Shown: piece after piece, positions 1 to 12,500 of the stretch
Layout: each line of letters begins with the position of its first letter
Position numbering within the stretch: the stretch's first letter is position 1
DNA from: Aplysia californica
Lineage: Eukaryota > Mollusca > Gastropoda > Aplysiida > Aplysiidae
DNA length: 64,000 nucleotides
Assembly: GCF_000002075.1 (NCBI RefSeq)
Contig: NW_004797837.1
Span: 214,171-278,170 of the forward strand
Direction: 5' to 3'
Program-made: the position numbers and the translations under genes
Notes under the pieces: generated by a model
Told to the model about the DNA's origin: nothing
What the model saw: the letters and a program-made list of their open reading frames with translations, nothing else
Databases searched by the model: none

Positions 1-830
1 GTGATGTCTTATCGAGTAAACATGTACCAAATTAATGAATCTGGCAGTTGCCTAATACCGGCCAAAGAAGGGAGATCATTCTGTGACATCTTTTTACGAC
101 GTGGGTTTCAATTTGTGGTTGATATTAAGGTTTAACCACATGCTTCCGGTTATAAGCCGAAAGTGGCCCTTAGGCGGCCGGTAAGTAGCAATGCACTCTA
201 AGCCCAAACTACAACACCAACTGTGCATAAAACCGTATACTTTGAATAAGCATCATCTGACATATTTTTTAGAGCAATCATGCAACTATTTAAGATGAAG
301 AAATACGAGATGACGAAGAATGAAAAGTGGATAGATGTTTAAACATTGATAGAGAGTCATGATTTATTTCATTAAATTTGAATATGTTAGCTGCTGTCGA
401 TTTTGACAATTCTAAGATATTGGGTCAGAAATTGAGTAAAGTTTCAGAATAACTTGGCTGCATCTGTGGGTCGTTGCCTAAAGCAAAGATATTTTATTAC
501 GTCTTGAGTGGAGATTCGCGGCTTTTCGCAATATGTCCACAGTTTCCCAAGTCCAGCTGTCACATGTGACGACTCTTGATAAAAACGTATCACTCTAGGA
601 TCGCGGGTATCGCCAGTCAGGGTGTCAGCACTTATAACTCTCTGTATTTAAGCCTAATGTCACAATATTGGTAAACACACTATATCATTATTATTACATT
701 TTAAGAGATGCTAGATCTAGATTTGAAACAAAACACATACAAAAAAATCTTGTGAACACTGAACAAAAAACTTCTATATATATATTCATATTAAAGAAGA
801 AAAAAGTCACAGAAAAGCGACACAAAAGTT
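1..830. other. no feature recognised
   Basis: AT-rich sequence without open frames or repeats that I could place. Confidence 0.5.
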
Positions 831-832
831 GA

Positions 833-1540
833 AACTTACACCATTTGTTAATTTGTACGTACAGTATACCTCTCCCTACTAGATTTATAAAAAGAATTGA
901 AAGTGATGGTGAATTTACGAAGTTATTGACGTTTAAAATTCAAATAACACTGAAAAAGGATCCGACTCGATAGAAACATGTCGCGGGGAACGTATAGATC
1001 TATGTAATTTTTTTTTAATTAATCAAAAATCACCAAAAAACGACACAAATTTGAACCTTGCACAATTTGTACAATATACCTATCCCTACTAGATTTCGAA
1101 AAAAGAATTGAAACTGATGGTGAGTTTACAAGGTTATTGACGTTTAAAATTCAAATAACACTGAAAAACGAATCCGATTCGATAGAAACACATCTTAGAG
1201 AACGTCTATATATAATGTTTTAAAAATTAATAAAAAATCACAGAAAAACAACACAAAGTTGGAACTTGCACAATTTGTACAGTATAGGCTTACCTATCCC
1301 TACTACTTCTTCTTCTTCTCGATCGCATCACACTTAAAGTCCGGTATCTGTCATAAATTGGGCCGTCCTGCTCAGTTCATTTGGCGGCCCGTATAGCTTC
1401 TCTTGTAGCGTCCTATCCCTACTAGATTTTGAAAAAAAAAAGAAAGTGATGGTGGCTTTACGAAGTTATTGGCGTTTAAATTCAAATAACACTGAAAAAA
1501 GAATCCGATTCGATAGAAAAATGTCCTGGAGAACGTAGTT
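833..1540. repeat. tandem repeat of about 215 bp, three or more copies
   Basis: Phrases such as CCCTACTAGATTT, GAAAGTGATGGTG and TCAAATAACACTGAAAAA recur at about 876, 1085 and 1420 (the last after subtracting the 106-bp insertion). Copies differ at perhaps one base in ten. No coding potential seen. Confidence 0.75.
1306..1411 (-). mobile_element. 106-bp retroposed insertion with 13-bp target duplication
   Basis: CCTATCCCTACTA stands on both sides (1293-1305 and 1412-1424). The body has a (CTT)n run on the left, the complement of a (AAG)n 3' tail, so it was copied in antisense. The tail and the following CTCGAT resemble the 3' end of the I-like LINE fragment at 9597, so it is probably a short 3' copy of the same or a related family. 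Confidence 0.65.
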
Positions 1541-3050
1541 CGATAAATTCAAGGTTGTGAACTGAAATCGACCAAAATTATATCGTCTTGTAGGGGGAAA
1601 GCTGGGCTTTAAAATGATGGGTCATATGGTGATATCACATCTTTAGATCTGGAGATATCGGGGTGGGAATGACACCATAATTTGGAGGAAATGCATTACG
1701 CGGGCAGGCGGGGGCGCACCACTGGCGTCACGGTAGTGAGCACGGCTGACCGCGGATTTAATGACCAACACATGGGTGGCACTGACCGCTGGTACGGAGC
1801 AACTAAAGGAGCGGTTTCCGGGCGAGTTGAACAGCCGTGCCCCCCCCCCCCCCCCATCTCTCTTTCTCTCTCTCTCTCTCTCTCTGTCTCACTCTCTCTG
1901 TCTCACTCTCTCTCTTCTCTCTCTTAGGGCGACCACATAGAGAAAGCCATTCGCTCACGCTCGCGTAGGCGCACTGCCTGAGGCAGTGAAATCTAAAGAA
2001 TCCCCAAATGAAAACCGTTGTGTCCCACATAGACAAAGCCGTCATTGAGGACGCGTCAGTGAGGAGCGGCACTGACGTTTCTCATGGAATCCAAACTAAT
2101 TCTTTCCAAGGCTGTCCAAAGCTGTCTGTGGCCTTGTTTTCACGTTACCGTTGTACCAAAGCAGCGATTCTACTTACACCTACAGTTTGATGTGTAGTAA
2201 GTGATTCAAACATTGACACAGATGTGCTCATATCATCAGTTACGTTAGAACTTCCATTTGGGACAAACGTAACACAGTCCACATTGCAATGTATTTTTAA
2301 GTACTGGCAGGATACGAATACATGATGATGGTGATGATGATGATGATTATAGAATCGCGCGCTGTCCCTCCCGCCCCCCCCCCCCCCCCCCCCCCCATCT
2401 CTCTTTCTCTCCCTCTCACTTTCTCTCATAATTTGTCCTGCTTGATCTAGTTATAATAGACTAAATGGTTCTGGGCGAAATATGAGGTAAAAATGTCTCT
2501 CACGCCTTTAGCATTATTAGTGGGTCTACCAGCAAGCTCCCATGTCACATCCGATCACGGGAATGACACTTTAGTAAGATTTTGGACAACGTCTTCCCTC
2601 TCTATGAAGAAAGTATACACTTGATGATAAACGGCCTGGTGTAACAGTGTTCTCTTTGTGGGGTCAAGCAGGCACTTTCCAAAGCTTAAGCGGCTGACAG
2701 AGCGGCTGATAAAAGTACAGCCTCGAGAGGCTTTCTCTGTGTGGTCGCCCTTACTTTTCCTCTCTCTCTCTTTCTCTTACTTTTTCTTTCTCCATCTTAC
2801 TTCCCCAGGCCCACCCCACCACCTTCACCTATTTTTTGCACATAGATAGATCTATATTCCCTCCCACTGCCCAGCCCTACTTTTATATGTCCTTTGTAAA
2901 GAAGAGACCACAGTTCATACTGGGTCACCACGGTCAGCATCCATTTGTTGTAAGTTCCTTGGCCAGATCGTAGAAACCGAGGAAGGCCAAGGTCGAACTG
3001 TTTGTCTGCTTCACACCTGGTACACCTAGTGATTGCGCTCGCAAATTGAA
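1540..3050. other. non-coding stretch with C and CT tracts
   Basis: It holds poly-C runs at 1841-1855 and 2373-2396, each followed by (CT)n; the second is preceded by a GATGAT run. I see no gene. Confidence 0.6.
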
Positions 3051-3054
3051 GTTT

Positions 3055-3115
3055 GAGTCCGAATAGCCACGGAAGGCTATTCGGACTCGAATTTAGACTC
3101 GAGAGTCCGAATAGC
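3055..3115. repeat. hairpin with a third half-copy
   Basis: GAGTCCGAATAGCC and its exact reverse complement GGCTATTCGGACTC face each other over a 6-nt loop. GAGTCCGAATAGCCTCCC follows as another copy. Confidence 0.7.
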
Positions 3116-3219
3116 CTCCCACGGCTGTAATAGCTGCGGCAATACTTTTAGTCTAGATTTAGATCTAGAATCTATCTAGTACGAAGATCTCTATGAAACT
3201 TTTAAAAAGTATTTTTCAA

Positions 3220-3665
3220 AAGCAAGTGCTATTGTCCGGCGTCGCGTTTGTCAATAGATAAATTGCTATTTTCCAGCGTCACGTATAGCTGCACACTTCG
3301 CTTCTCTGCAGCTTTCCATCTCCCCTGTCGGCACCTTACGGCCTTACACAAACACTCATCAGGGTCGGCATTTCTTCAGAATTCAGAATGCGTTTTCACT
3401 ATTGGTGGACACGCAGCCACTACTCAATGAAAGCTGCAGTGATAGAAGAAAGACTAAGAGGAATTTCTGTGTCAGAGGTGACAGCACCAGAAACACCAAC
3501 AACCCTCAGTCACAACCAGAAGTACAAGAAGGCGCATCTGGCACTGAACTCAGCTGCAACAATAATGGCCATAACGTGCCAACAGGAGAGATGGAAAGCT
3601 GTGGACAAGCAACATGTCCAACTATACATGACGCCGGAGAATAGCCACTTGCTTTTCAAATTAAT
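3220..3665. repeat. foldback element with about 100-bp arms
   Basis: CAGCTTTCCATCTCCCCTGT (about 3309) matches the reverse of ACAGGAGAGATGGAAAGCTG (about 3583). The match extends outward through CCAGCGTCACGTATAGCTG and its partner near 3625-3650. The short open frames in it are not conserved coding text. Confidence 0.55.
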
Positions 3666-4193
3666 CATTTTGACAGACTGCTGCGTATGGATTGGATTAA
3701 CGTGTAAATTTCCTCTTTGAAAGTGGTGGCACAGAGTTCCCCACGTCGCATGGATATTATAGTAAAACACTATGTACGGATAGGGTTAAGAATGTGGGTC
3801 CCGTCTGTTTTGACTTGGCATCATCCACAGAGTAGGCCTCCTACTCCTGGACATCGACACTGATTTATATATATTCGGTATCAATGTTTTTTCAGTAGAT
3901 CTAGATCTAGCCTACAAAATGAGCTGTAAAATTTCTCTTGTTTTTGACAAGGCAAGGGGGGGTTTATGGGCCCCCTGACCTAACAAAACATAGGGAGGAG
4001 GGTTTCTGGGGGGGGCATGTCCCCCTGAATTTGACAATAATTTGATGTTTTGCAATTAGCTCTTACAGGCTATATCTCCCTCCATATCAGCACACGCATC
4101 AAAAAGTAATCGTTTAGATCCAGAAGTAGATTTCTAAGCGTTGGTGGGGTCAAAACTAGTATCCCCAAATGGGACCCACTTATTAAGTAGTAA

Positions 4194-5262
4194 CCCTAAT
4201 TGTAAAAAAAAATTTTGAGCAAATATAGGAGAGAAGCATGCCCCCACCCCGATTGAAAAAAATCTGCGAAACATTACTTTGCAATCATGCAGGCTAAACT
4301 ATTTGAAAATAGTTTGTATAAAAACCATGAAAATTTGCTTCAAATGTTTCTCAAACACAAATTATAAGTCAAAATCTTGTAAAGCAGATCAAAATGAGGG
4401 GGTAGGGGGGAGGAATGCTGCATATGTACCTGTGCATAGGAAGGAGTTAAAAAAAAAAAAAATACCACAAGTAGATCTAAACTTACATCTATTTGAATTC
4501 TTAATTACCCGCATTGACGACTGGTGTGTCCTGGATCATTTAGAATTTAGATGTCATTTTTAAGGTTAAAAATACTAACTCTAGATCAGTTAAAACAAAG
4601 TAAAATTAAGTAGTATACATCTACTAAGGCTGAAAATATACCGCCACGCACAACTGAAGTGCGCCGCGAGAAAAGTCATGCCCTCCTCTTTATTTCCTTC
4701 GGTGATTTCACTGACTCGACTTGAAGTGAGGAGTCGTTAGGACCCAAAAAGGTGGCGTTCGTGCTGCACTTCTTTTTCGCGTGCGTACAGGCTCGCCCTG
4801 CTATCAGAGTGTTCCAGGACTCCGTGGAGATAAAATGAATGGGAGGGCTAACCACTGAGCTGTTTTCGCCTGCTCAGCGCCAGTTTTTTACACAATCGGA
4901 CGAAGTCGCGCTGACCTATGGGATCACCACTTCCGACCTAGCTGCTTGTCCGTTTCGCGGTGCACTTCAGTTGTGCGTGGCAGTATATTTTCAGCCTTAT
5001 GGTATTATTTTATTTTAACTCCTATTCCTATGCACACAGGTATTATGCAGCATTTTGTCCCCCTTCATTTGGATCAGCTTTACAAGATTTTGACCTTACC
5101 ATTACCATCCATCAATAGTTTGAGAAACATTTGTTGGTTTTTATTCAAACTATTTTGAAACACTTTAGCCTGATTGCATAGTAATGTTTCACACATTTTT
5201 TTTCATTTGGGGGGGGGGGGTGCTTCGATCTATATTCGCTCAAAATTTGTTGTTTTTCCAAT
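4194..5262. repeat. large inverted repeat with about 260-bp arms
   Basis: The arm 4194-4455 matches the arm 5010-5262 in reverse (for example AATTTTGAGCAAATATAG, GTCAAAATCTTGTAAAGC, CCTGTGCATAGGAAGGAG). The arms differ by scattered changes and small indels. The spacer holds a complete MITE. Confidence 0.75.
4627..4997. mobile_element. 371-bp MITE with 48-bp inverted ends and TA duplication
   Basis: The left end AGGCTGAAAATATACCGCCA and the right end, reversed, AGGCTGAAAATATACTGCCA continue matching for about 48 bp. TA flanks both sides. It sits in the spacer of a larger inverted repeat (4194-5262). Confidence 0.8.
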
Positions 5263-5641
5263 TAGGTTTGAAATTTTCTATCGATTTGCAATGGTTTTAG
5301 TGGCCATGTTCTGTAGCCAAAAATGCTGTAGCTTGACTCTCAAAAGCATACATGTGCAAATGCGTACGAGAGTGAAAGTAAAAAGTTGTACCAAGTTAAT
5401 ATAATTATTATATTATTATTATGAATTGAGTCTGTTTTGTTTAATGTTATTTTTATACTAAATTCTCTATTTGTGTAAATTTCCATCTGTGCTGTCTTTG
5501 ATTTCTGGCTTTCAAACTTTATTTCAGGTGTTCAAGACTTATTCAGTCCCAACTGGCTGCGTGAAAGAACAGACGTTATCGGGAGCACAGACTTGGATGA
5601 AGTGCATATTTTGAAAAGCAGCATTTTGAAGAATTTCAAAA

Positions 5642-6455
5642 ATGCGGGGACATCTAAATATTCTTAAATTTCCTGATTCAGCATTTGCAAAAATGAGGAG
5701 CATAAAAATTTTCAGATCAAAATTGTGGAGGCATTGTTTTGTTCAACCTGGATGGAGGTCAGTCTACTGTACACCACGTTTAGAAAAGCAGCATGACCAT
5801 GAAGCAATGTCTAAAATAAGGAACATTGGAATAATGGCTCATATTGATGGGGGGAAGACAACAACCACGGAGAGAATGCTCTATTATTCAGGCTTTTCTA
5901 AGCATTTGGGTAAGCTCTCATGCTAAATCAAGCTCTAAATGTGTTCTTTGTGTAGTATAAGTGATCTAGTCTTGTCTGTTCTAGAACGTAAAAGCTTGCC
6001 TGGTTTTAAAATAGAGTATATGTGTCACGACGCCGTAGAATCAGGTTCTCGTCAATTTTTAGGCATGTGGAGATATTGGTATCATTTGATAGTGTGCCAT
6101 ATTCATTTGCCTTGCTTTCTCCGCAAAAAATAACCATCTATCTCGAATAAAAGTCGAGCTATTTGCGATTGAAGGAGGTAGGGTCACTTGGTTTCAATGG
6201 TAAAATTAAAGAGAACATGGCCGCCGAAGTTTGATAACTTCAATAACTTCAGAGTCCTTGAAAATTGAAAAATCACATATTTTGTGCCTTTAATCTATGT
6301 TTTTCAGTAAAATTTACATGGAAATATGTTTCTCTATGGACATAAAAGGTGTGGAGTGAAAAAACAAAAATTCGATAAAAAATGCCAGACTGGCAGAAAA
6401 TTGCGTTTCTTCTGTTTCATTATTTTGACCAGCTCCTGATTTCACCGTGATGCCA

Positions 6456-6537
<82 letters not shown>

Positions 6538-9500
6538 GATATGTATATATATGAATAATATAGTTTATGGTAGAGATATCCTTGGGCATGTTGGTAACTT
6601 TCATTTTAGAATTTAGAATGGAATCTAATAATTTGTATTTTTGAATATTTTTATTATTATAATTTTTTGAAGTTTTTTTTTTTTTTTTTTAACTTTTGTG
6701 GTGAAGCAAGGATTTGATCTGACTCCCACCTGCTGTCTCTTAAGAGTTTCTGTTCAGCCCCCTGTCAAGAAAGAGGTTGGCTTCAAATGTGGCTCAATCA
6801 TGTCTCCATTGACATGAATCTCACTATTAATGAGTAACGAGCTGACATGCTTTTTTAACAAATTCCATGAAGATGAACCATCTGACTTGGAAGAGCCCTC
6901 AGGAGTTCATGAAATGCAGGGTGTAAAATCTGTAGGCATATTGTCTGGTAGATGATGCAATTATTGTCAGCCTGAGTTGATGCATTATGAAGCAGAAGTG
7001 GATTGCTGACTTGCTATCCTCATTTTCTAACTTGCCCCTTTTCATATTAAATTATTACTTCTGAGAGAGAGGGAAGAAAGGTAGTCTGCTTTTTTGTGTC
7101 AAGGAAACTGCTGTTTTGCTCCCTCGCATTTAATCTGATGTTTAAGGAAGACATGGGTACCTAATTTCTGTTTGCTTACTTTCCGTTTTGTTGAAGACAT
7201 TTTGCACCAGAAGGCCACTGTGTAATTAAGTATTTTTAGCACCTGCTTAGGGACTGGATGAATCATATAAAAGTTCAAATTTTGGATCTGCTGATTTTTA
7301 CTGTATGTGGTCCTAGTCCAAGTTTGTATTTTCCAAATGACTTTGTTCTGAATGTTTGAATGGATACTTTGCTCACGGGACATTACAAGGTTAGCAAAAA
7401 TTTGATTGAAACGAGCTGATGGTTAGGTTGTTTTATCATTTATGGGAAATTATAAAAGAACTATTTGCCTGATAGGTTCATACAGTATAACATGGATAGC
7501 TTGAATTCGTCGCGACGGGCCTCAGTAGTTTGAGGGATATCTTATAAAGATAACAAATTTTAAAAAGGGGACCACAGGTAAAGTTCGACGGATGCGTGAC
7601 TTCGAGTCTTCTGTGTTCAACCTATCCGTGTTATACTCAAATTCATTCCCATCATTTTGTCAGTATTAAACTCAATTAATTGAGAATGCTTGAGAAGGCT
7701 GTTCCTGCAAACTGAAACCGGAATAGTATTACTATAATATATATGCAACTATGGCTTTGAGTAAAGAAAATAATCTGGGTTCAAATTCTTAAGAAGTTGG
7801 TATTTCATGGTTCTTAGGCTGTACCTCAGAAAAGACTTTGTGTCTTGTGCTTGGTTTTCCCATACCACTACTACATGTGTGTTGATGATAGTACTGAGTG
7901 GTGTATTTATTTAGAAATAGTGCTTTTAACAGAATTCTGTCATCAATGATTTTTTTTCCCATCTGAATTGGATTGATCAGGAGATGTAGACCACGGTGAC
8001 ACAGTAATGGACTACATGGAACAAGAACGAGACAGAGGCATCACTATAACATCTGCTGCGATCACATTTCACTGGGCAGGCTACAAGATTAATCTAATTG
8101 ATACACCAGGTAAAAATTTGATTGAAATAACCCGTTAACTAAGATTTTTAACACCCGTCATGCATAGTGTCACAGTATGATTTTTAACTCAGAATGCAGT
8201 GCAGGATGATCAGGACACAGTCTTAACTAGTTTTTAAAAAGCTATGTTGCTGCTTTTTGTCCATCTTTTGCCATTATGTGTCATATTTTGAGGGGTGGGG
8301 AGAGGTAGATTTTTTGTACCCTTATGTTATCATTGCGTATCCTGTTCTTAATATATTTGTATGAACATGACATGAGCATTTTTACCTAATGTGGTCTTAG
8401 CTTGTATTTACTTATCAAATGACTGTATTATCTGAATGTTTCAATGGACACAAAAAGCCAACCAATTTCTCATTTACAAAATAAATGAAGCCATGTGCGT
8501 TGGGGTTGGAACTTTTTAAACACCAAAAATTGATAAAAAGTGTGATCGCTAGCAACTTGGGAAAATTCCTCTTCAAATAAGTTGTTCCAGCTTTTGTGTA
8601 ATAATGGGTTCAAATGTTTTTGCATATTAAAAAAAACAACAACTGCCTTGTATCAATTTGCTTTTTGCCAAAAATGTACTTGATTTTCATAGCTTGGTGA
8701 CTAATGTTCTTTGATACAGTGCTGTAGGCATCAAGACATGTGGGTTCTTTATTCATGTAAACATAGAGACAAGCAGTGAACTTTTTTTCCATAGCAGAGT
8801 TTTGCAATGCTAGATTATAGAGCAAGTTTGCAACCTGTGGAGAAGAAATTATCCTGGAAAAATATATAAAGCTGTGAAAAATTGAAGAAACAAAATTCAG
8901 CTTGATTTTGAAGAGGAGGAAATATGATATCATTGTTGATCATTACATTTTTACTTTTTTTTTATATTAAAAAAAAAATGTTGGTTGTATTTAAGGTCAT
9001 GTTGATTTTACGGTGGAAGTTGAGAGATCTCTGCGAGTGCTTGACGGTGCAGTTGCAATTCTGGATGCCTCAGCAGGTAAGCAAATGTAGCCTACAGTCA
9101 TGTGATGCTGTTTGTGTTATTGTACTCTGTGTTTTAAAAATTTCTCTTTTCAGGTAAGTGATGACATCATAAAAAAAAGTATTTGGGGGCTATTACCTCT
9201 TTCACCATGTTGTAGTTCAGTTTTGTTAATTAAAAATAGGAATGGAGTTCTCTGAGAGGGGTGAAAATATACATTAGTATTTATGATGAGGCTAATGTGA
9301 AAATTTCTGTCATAACTGCTTTTAACACCTTATTGATATCAACAAGCTCAGTATTTAAAAAGGAGCAATCCACATGAACATCAATAGACCTATGTCTTTT
9401 GATGAGTTTGCCAGCTTTAGTTGTATGGTAGACCATGATGCAACTTCAGAGAATCTTGCAGTGGCTTCTTCTTCTTTTTTTTATTGTTTATTTATTTTTA

Positions 9501-12500
9501 TTTTTTTCAAGGTTCTATGTTTACAGGTCTCTGGTAAAAAGTTGAAAACTAAGTGAAGTCTCATTGAGAAAGAAATATGATATCATGATTTCTCAGTTCT
9601 TCTTCTTCTTCCTCGTTCTCGATGACAGCAGCTAGACAGTCAGTCCGATGTCGCGTACAAAACTGTGTAGTTCGCTTCAACTCTGAAAGACTGCCATAGA
9701 GTTTTCTCTCAAGGGGAGACACATTCTGCTACGTCTGTGAGCGAAGGGTGGCATAGCGCGGGCAGTGCTGAAGGACATGGTTGGCATCCTCTTGGTCGTG
9801 TCCACATTCACAGGTCGCTGTTTCTCCCACTTTTAATTTGGTGTGCATATTTATGGTGTTTGAGTCTGTTGTGGCCACAACGGAGTCTAAAGATTGTGAC
9901 TTGGTCTGCTCTATTTAGTATGTAGTAGGGGTCATGTCTGCATAGGGTGGGACCTTTTCCATCTGTTTCTTAAAGCAGTTTTTATTAGTGTTTTTGACTC
10001 TGAGAGATCCATGCCATCTTCAATCTGGTTCATTTTGGCTCCTTCTTTGGCTAAGCTATCTGCTTTTTCATTTCCATGAATGCCACAGTGACCTGGTGTC
10101 CACTGCAGAGTTGTGTTGGCTTGGGAGTTTAGATCACACAGGAGTGAAAGGAGTTTTCGTACTTGGGCTGTTTGTGGCTTTTGGAGACCTTGTAGGACAG
10201 ATTTTGCATCTGTGAGGATGACAGTGTTGGCTTTAGATTTTGGGTGATTCAAGAGAATGGTGGCTGCTGTTTCGAGTGCTGATGCTTCTTGTTTCTGCTT
10301 TGTAGTTGGAGGATAGAGATCCTGTGGGGATGGAATGGCTTTCTGTTGTCCCATCAATCTACTCTATGTAGATACCTCCACCACCGTTTTTAACAGCATC
10401 AGTTGCTGGTCCATCTGGGTAAACTGATTTCTCAGTGATGTTTGTGACCAGATACCGAATTATGTCCAACATGGTGAAGAAAAAACAACTGGTGACATAT
10501 TAGACATCCATACTCAACTACAGTCCTTGTGCACACACATTTTTTAATACTTTTAAAGAGAGGAGGGGGGGGGAATATATGCAGTTGATAAACTTTTAAA
10601 AAACCCGTCTTTTTTAACTATTGAAAGCTGAATTATATATGGATTTCATCCCTGAATGTTTCAGGTGTGGAGGCTCAGACACTGACAGTCTGGCGTCAGG
10701 CTGACAACTATCACATTCCACGGCTGGTCTACCTCAATAAAATGGACAAACCAGGGGCTTCCTTAGAACTTTGTCTTCAGTCTCTACAGAAAAAACTCCA
10801 CGTGACCCCTCTGGTGCTGAACCTGCCTGTGGGAAGTGGCAGGGAGTTCACTGGTGTTCTGGACTTGGTCAACCTGGAGAAGCTGACCTGGGATCCGACC
10901 AGCAGCAGAGATGGCAGTAGCTTTACAAAAATACCCATTGATATCGAGGAGGGCTCGGCTGATTCTGAGCGGGTTCTGAAAGCACGGGCAGATTTGATTG
11001 GTCAGCTGGCAGATATGGACGAACACATTGCTGACCTGGTTTTGTGCGACACCAAGTTGACAGACATTCCTGTTAAGGATTTGATCTCTGCTGTAAGGAC
11101 TGCAACACTCCAACAGAAAGTTGTACCTGTTTTTTGTGGCAGTTCTTTGAAAAATAAAGGTGTTCAGCCCCTCCTTGATGCCGTGGGATTGTTCTTGCCG
11201 AGCCCTATGGACATAAGCTACGGTTTTGCCAAGTATTATGAGAGTCATCTGTGTGCCTTAGCCTTCAAAGTACAGTATGACAAACAGAGAGGTCCCCTCA
11301 CCTATGTCAGGATTTACTCTGGAATGCTCAACAGTGGTGCTCACGTGTTCAATATCAATCGTGGAAAAACTGAGAAGACCAGTCGCCTTTTGCAAGTATA
11401 TGCTGATGAACTTCATGACATTTCTGCTGCTGTTGCTGGCAACATTATTGCCATCGCTGGCCTCAAGGAGGTAAAGTTTGAGCACTATGTGTATTGAGTG
11501 TCCATCTTCCATATGATAAATGATGCCTATTGATTAGTTTTACAGTAGTATGATGCTCTTGGATTGAGAAACTGAATGTCTAATGAAAGGAAAATGATTG
11601 TTTAAAAAAAATGTAATCTGTGAGTATTAACTTTTAATCTTTGGAGAGGGTTTTCCCACTTAGCCACGGCTTTCTTTTGGTACAAAACATGAAAGTGGCA
11701 TATGTATAATCTATACATATTATATTTGTGAAAGTTCATCACTTTCGCCGCCTCAAACTTCCGAACCACTTAACTTTCGAATTTGACCAAATTAATGGTG
11801 GTTCAGAATCATTTAAAAAGGGTGCCCAGTTTCATCGAGGAGCCTGAAGTCTCTGTAGTTGAATTTTCAGGTTTTTTAAAATTAGTTTTGTTTCTAGAAC
11901 TAATCTTGGGAATGTCCGTCTTGTAAGACGCCATTGTAAACAAGTGATGTTTCCTTTCACTAGCCGTGCGCCAGTACTGATTCCACACCTTTGAAATTAT
12001 GGAGTGTACAATCACGAAAGCGGAATAGAGAATCAATCACTATATCTAAAACCTTCTAATTTTTTGCATTTCTCATGATTTATTACTCCATTCCAGTAGA
12101 GTGTAGATATAGTAGGCCAATGACTTTCAGTTGATGTTAATGCTCCGATCATTCCTTTCATCGAAATGGGGCCCAGCAAGTATATATATAATATATAGGC
12201 CTATCATGTAGCTAAATTATAGTTTATTTAATTTTTTTTAAATTAACCTATTTTGATAATTCTTCATCTAATGAAAGAACTCCAGGGTAAATGAGACCTG
12301 TTTTTGGTAATTGCCGAAAATTAATATAACATCGAAGTCATTGCAAAGGTGTGTGTCTAAGCTACTGCCAGCAGCACACTGACACAGCGGTTCCGAGAGT
12401 TAAAAACTGCGGTTGCCCCGCACTAGAATAGATAATACCCCCCCCACTAACCAATGTTAATAAAATTTTGTTATATAACTCAAAACACACACATAAACCC

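Noticed and set aside
6314-6604. Tyr-Ile repeat frame
   Set aside because: Product of the AT microsatellite.
9932-10357. RNase H frame as part of an LTR element
   Set aside because: The RNase H is followed by a CCHC knuckle and a (GAA)n tail with no integrase or terminal repeats, which fits an I-like LINE.
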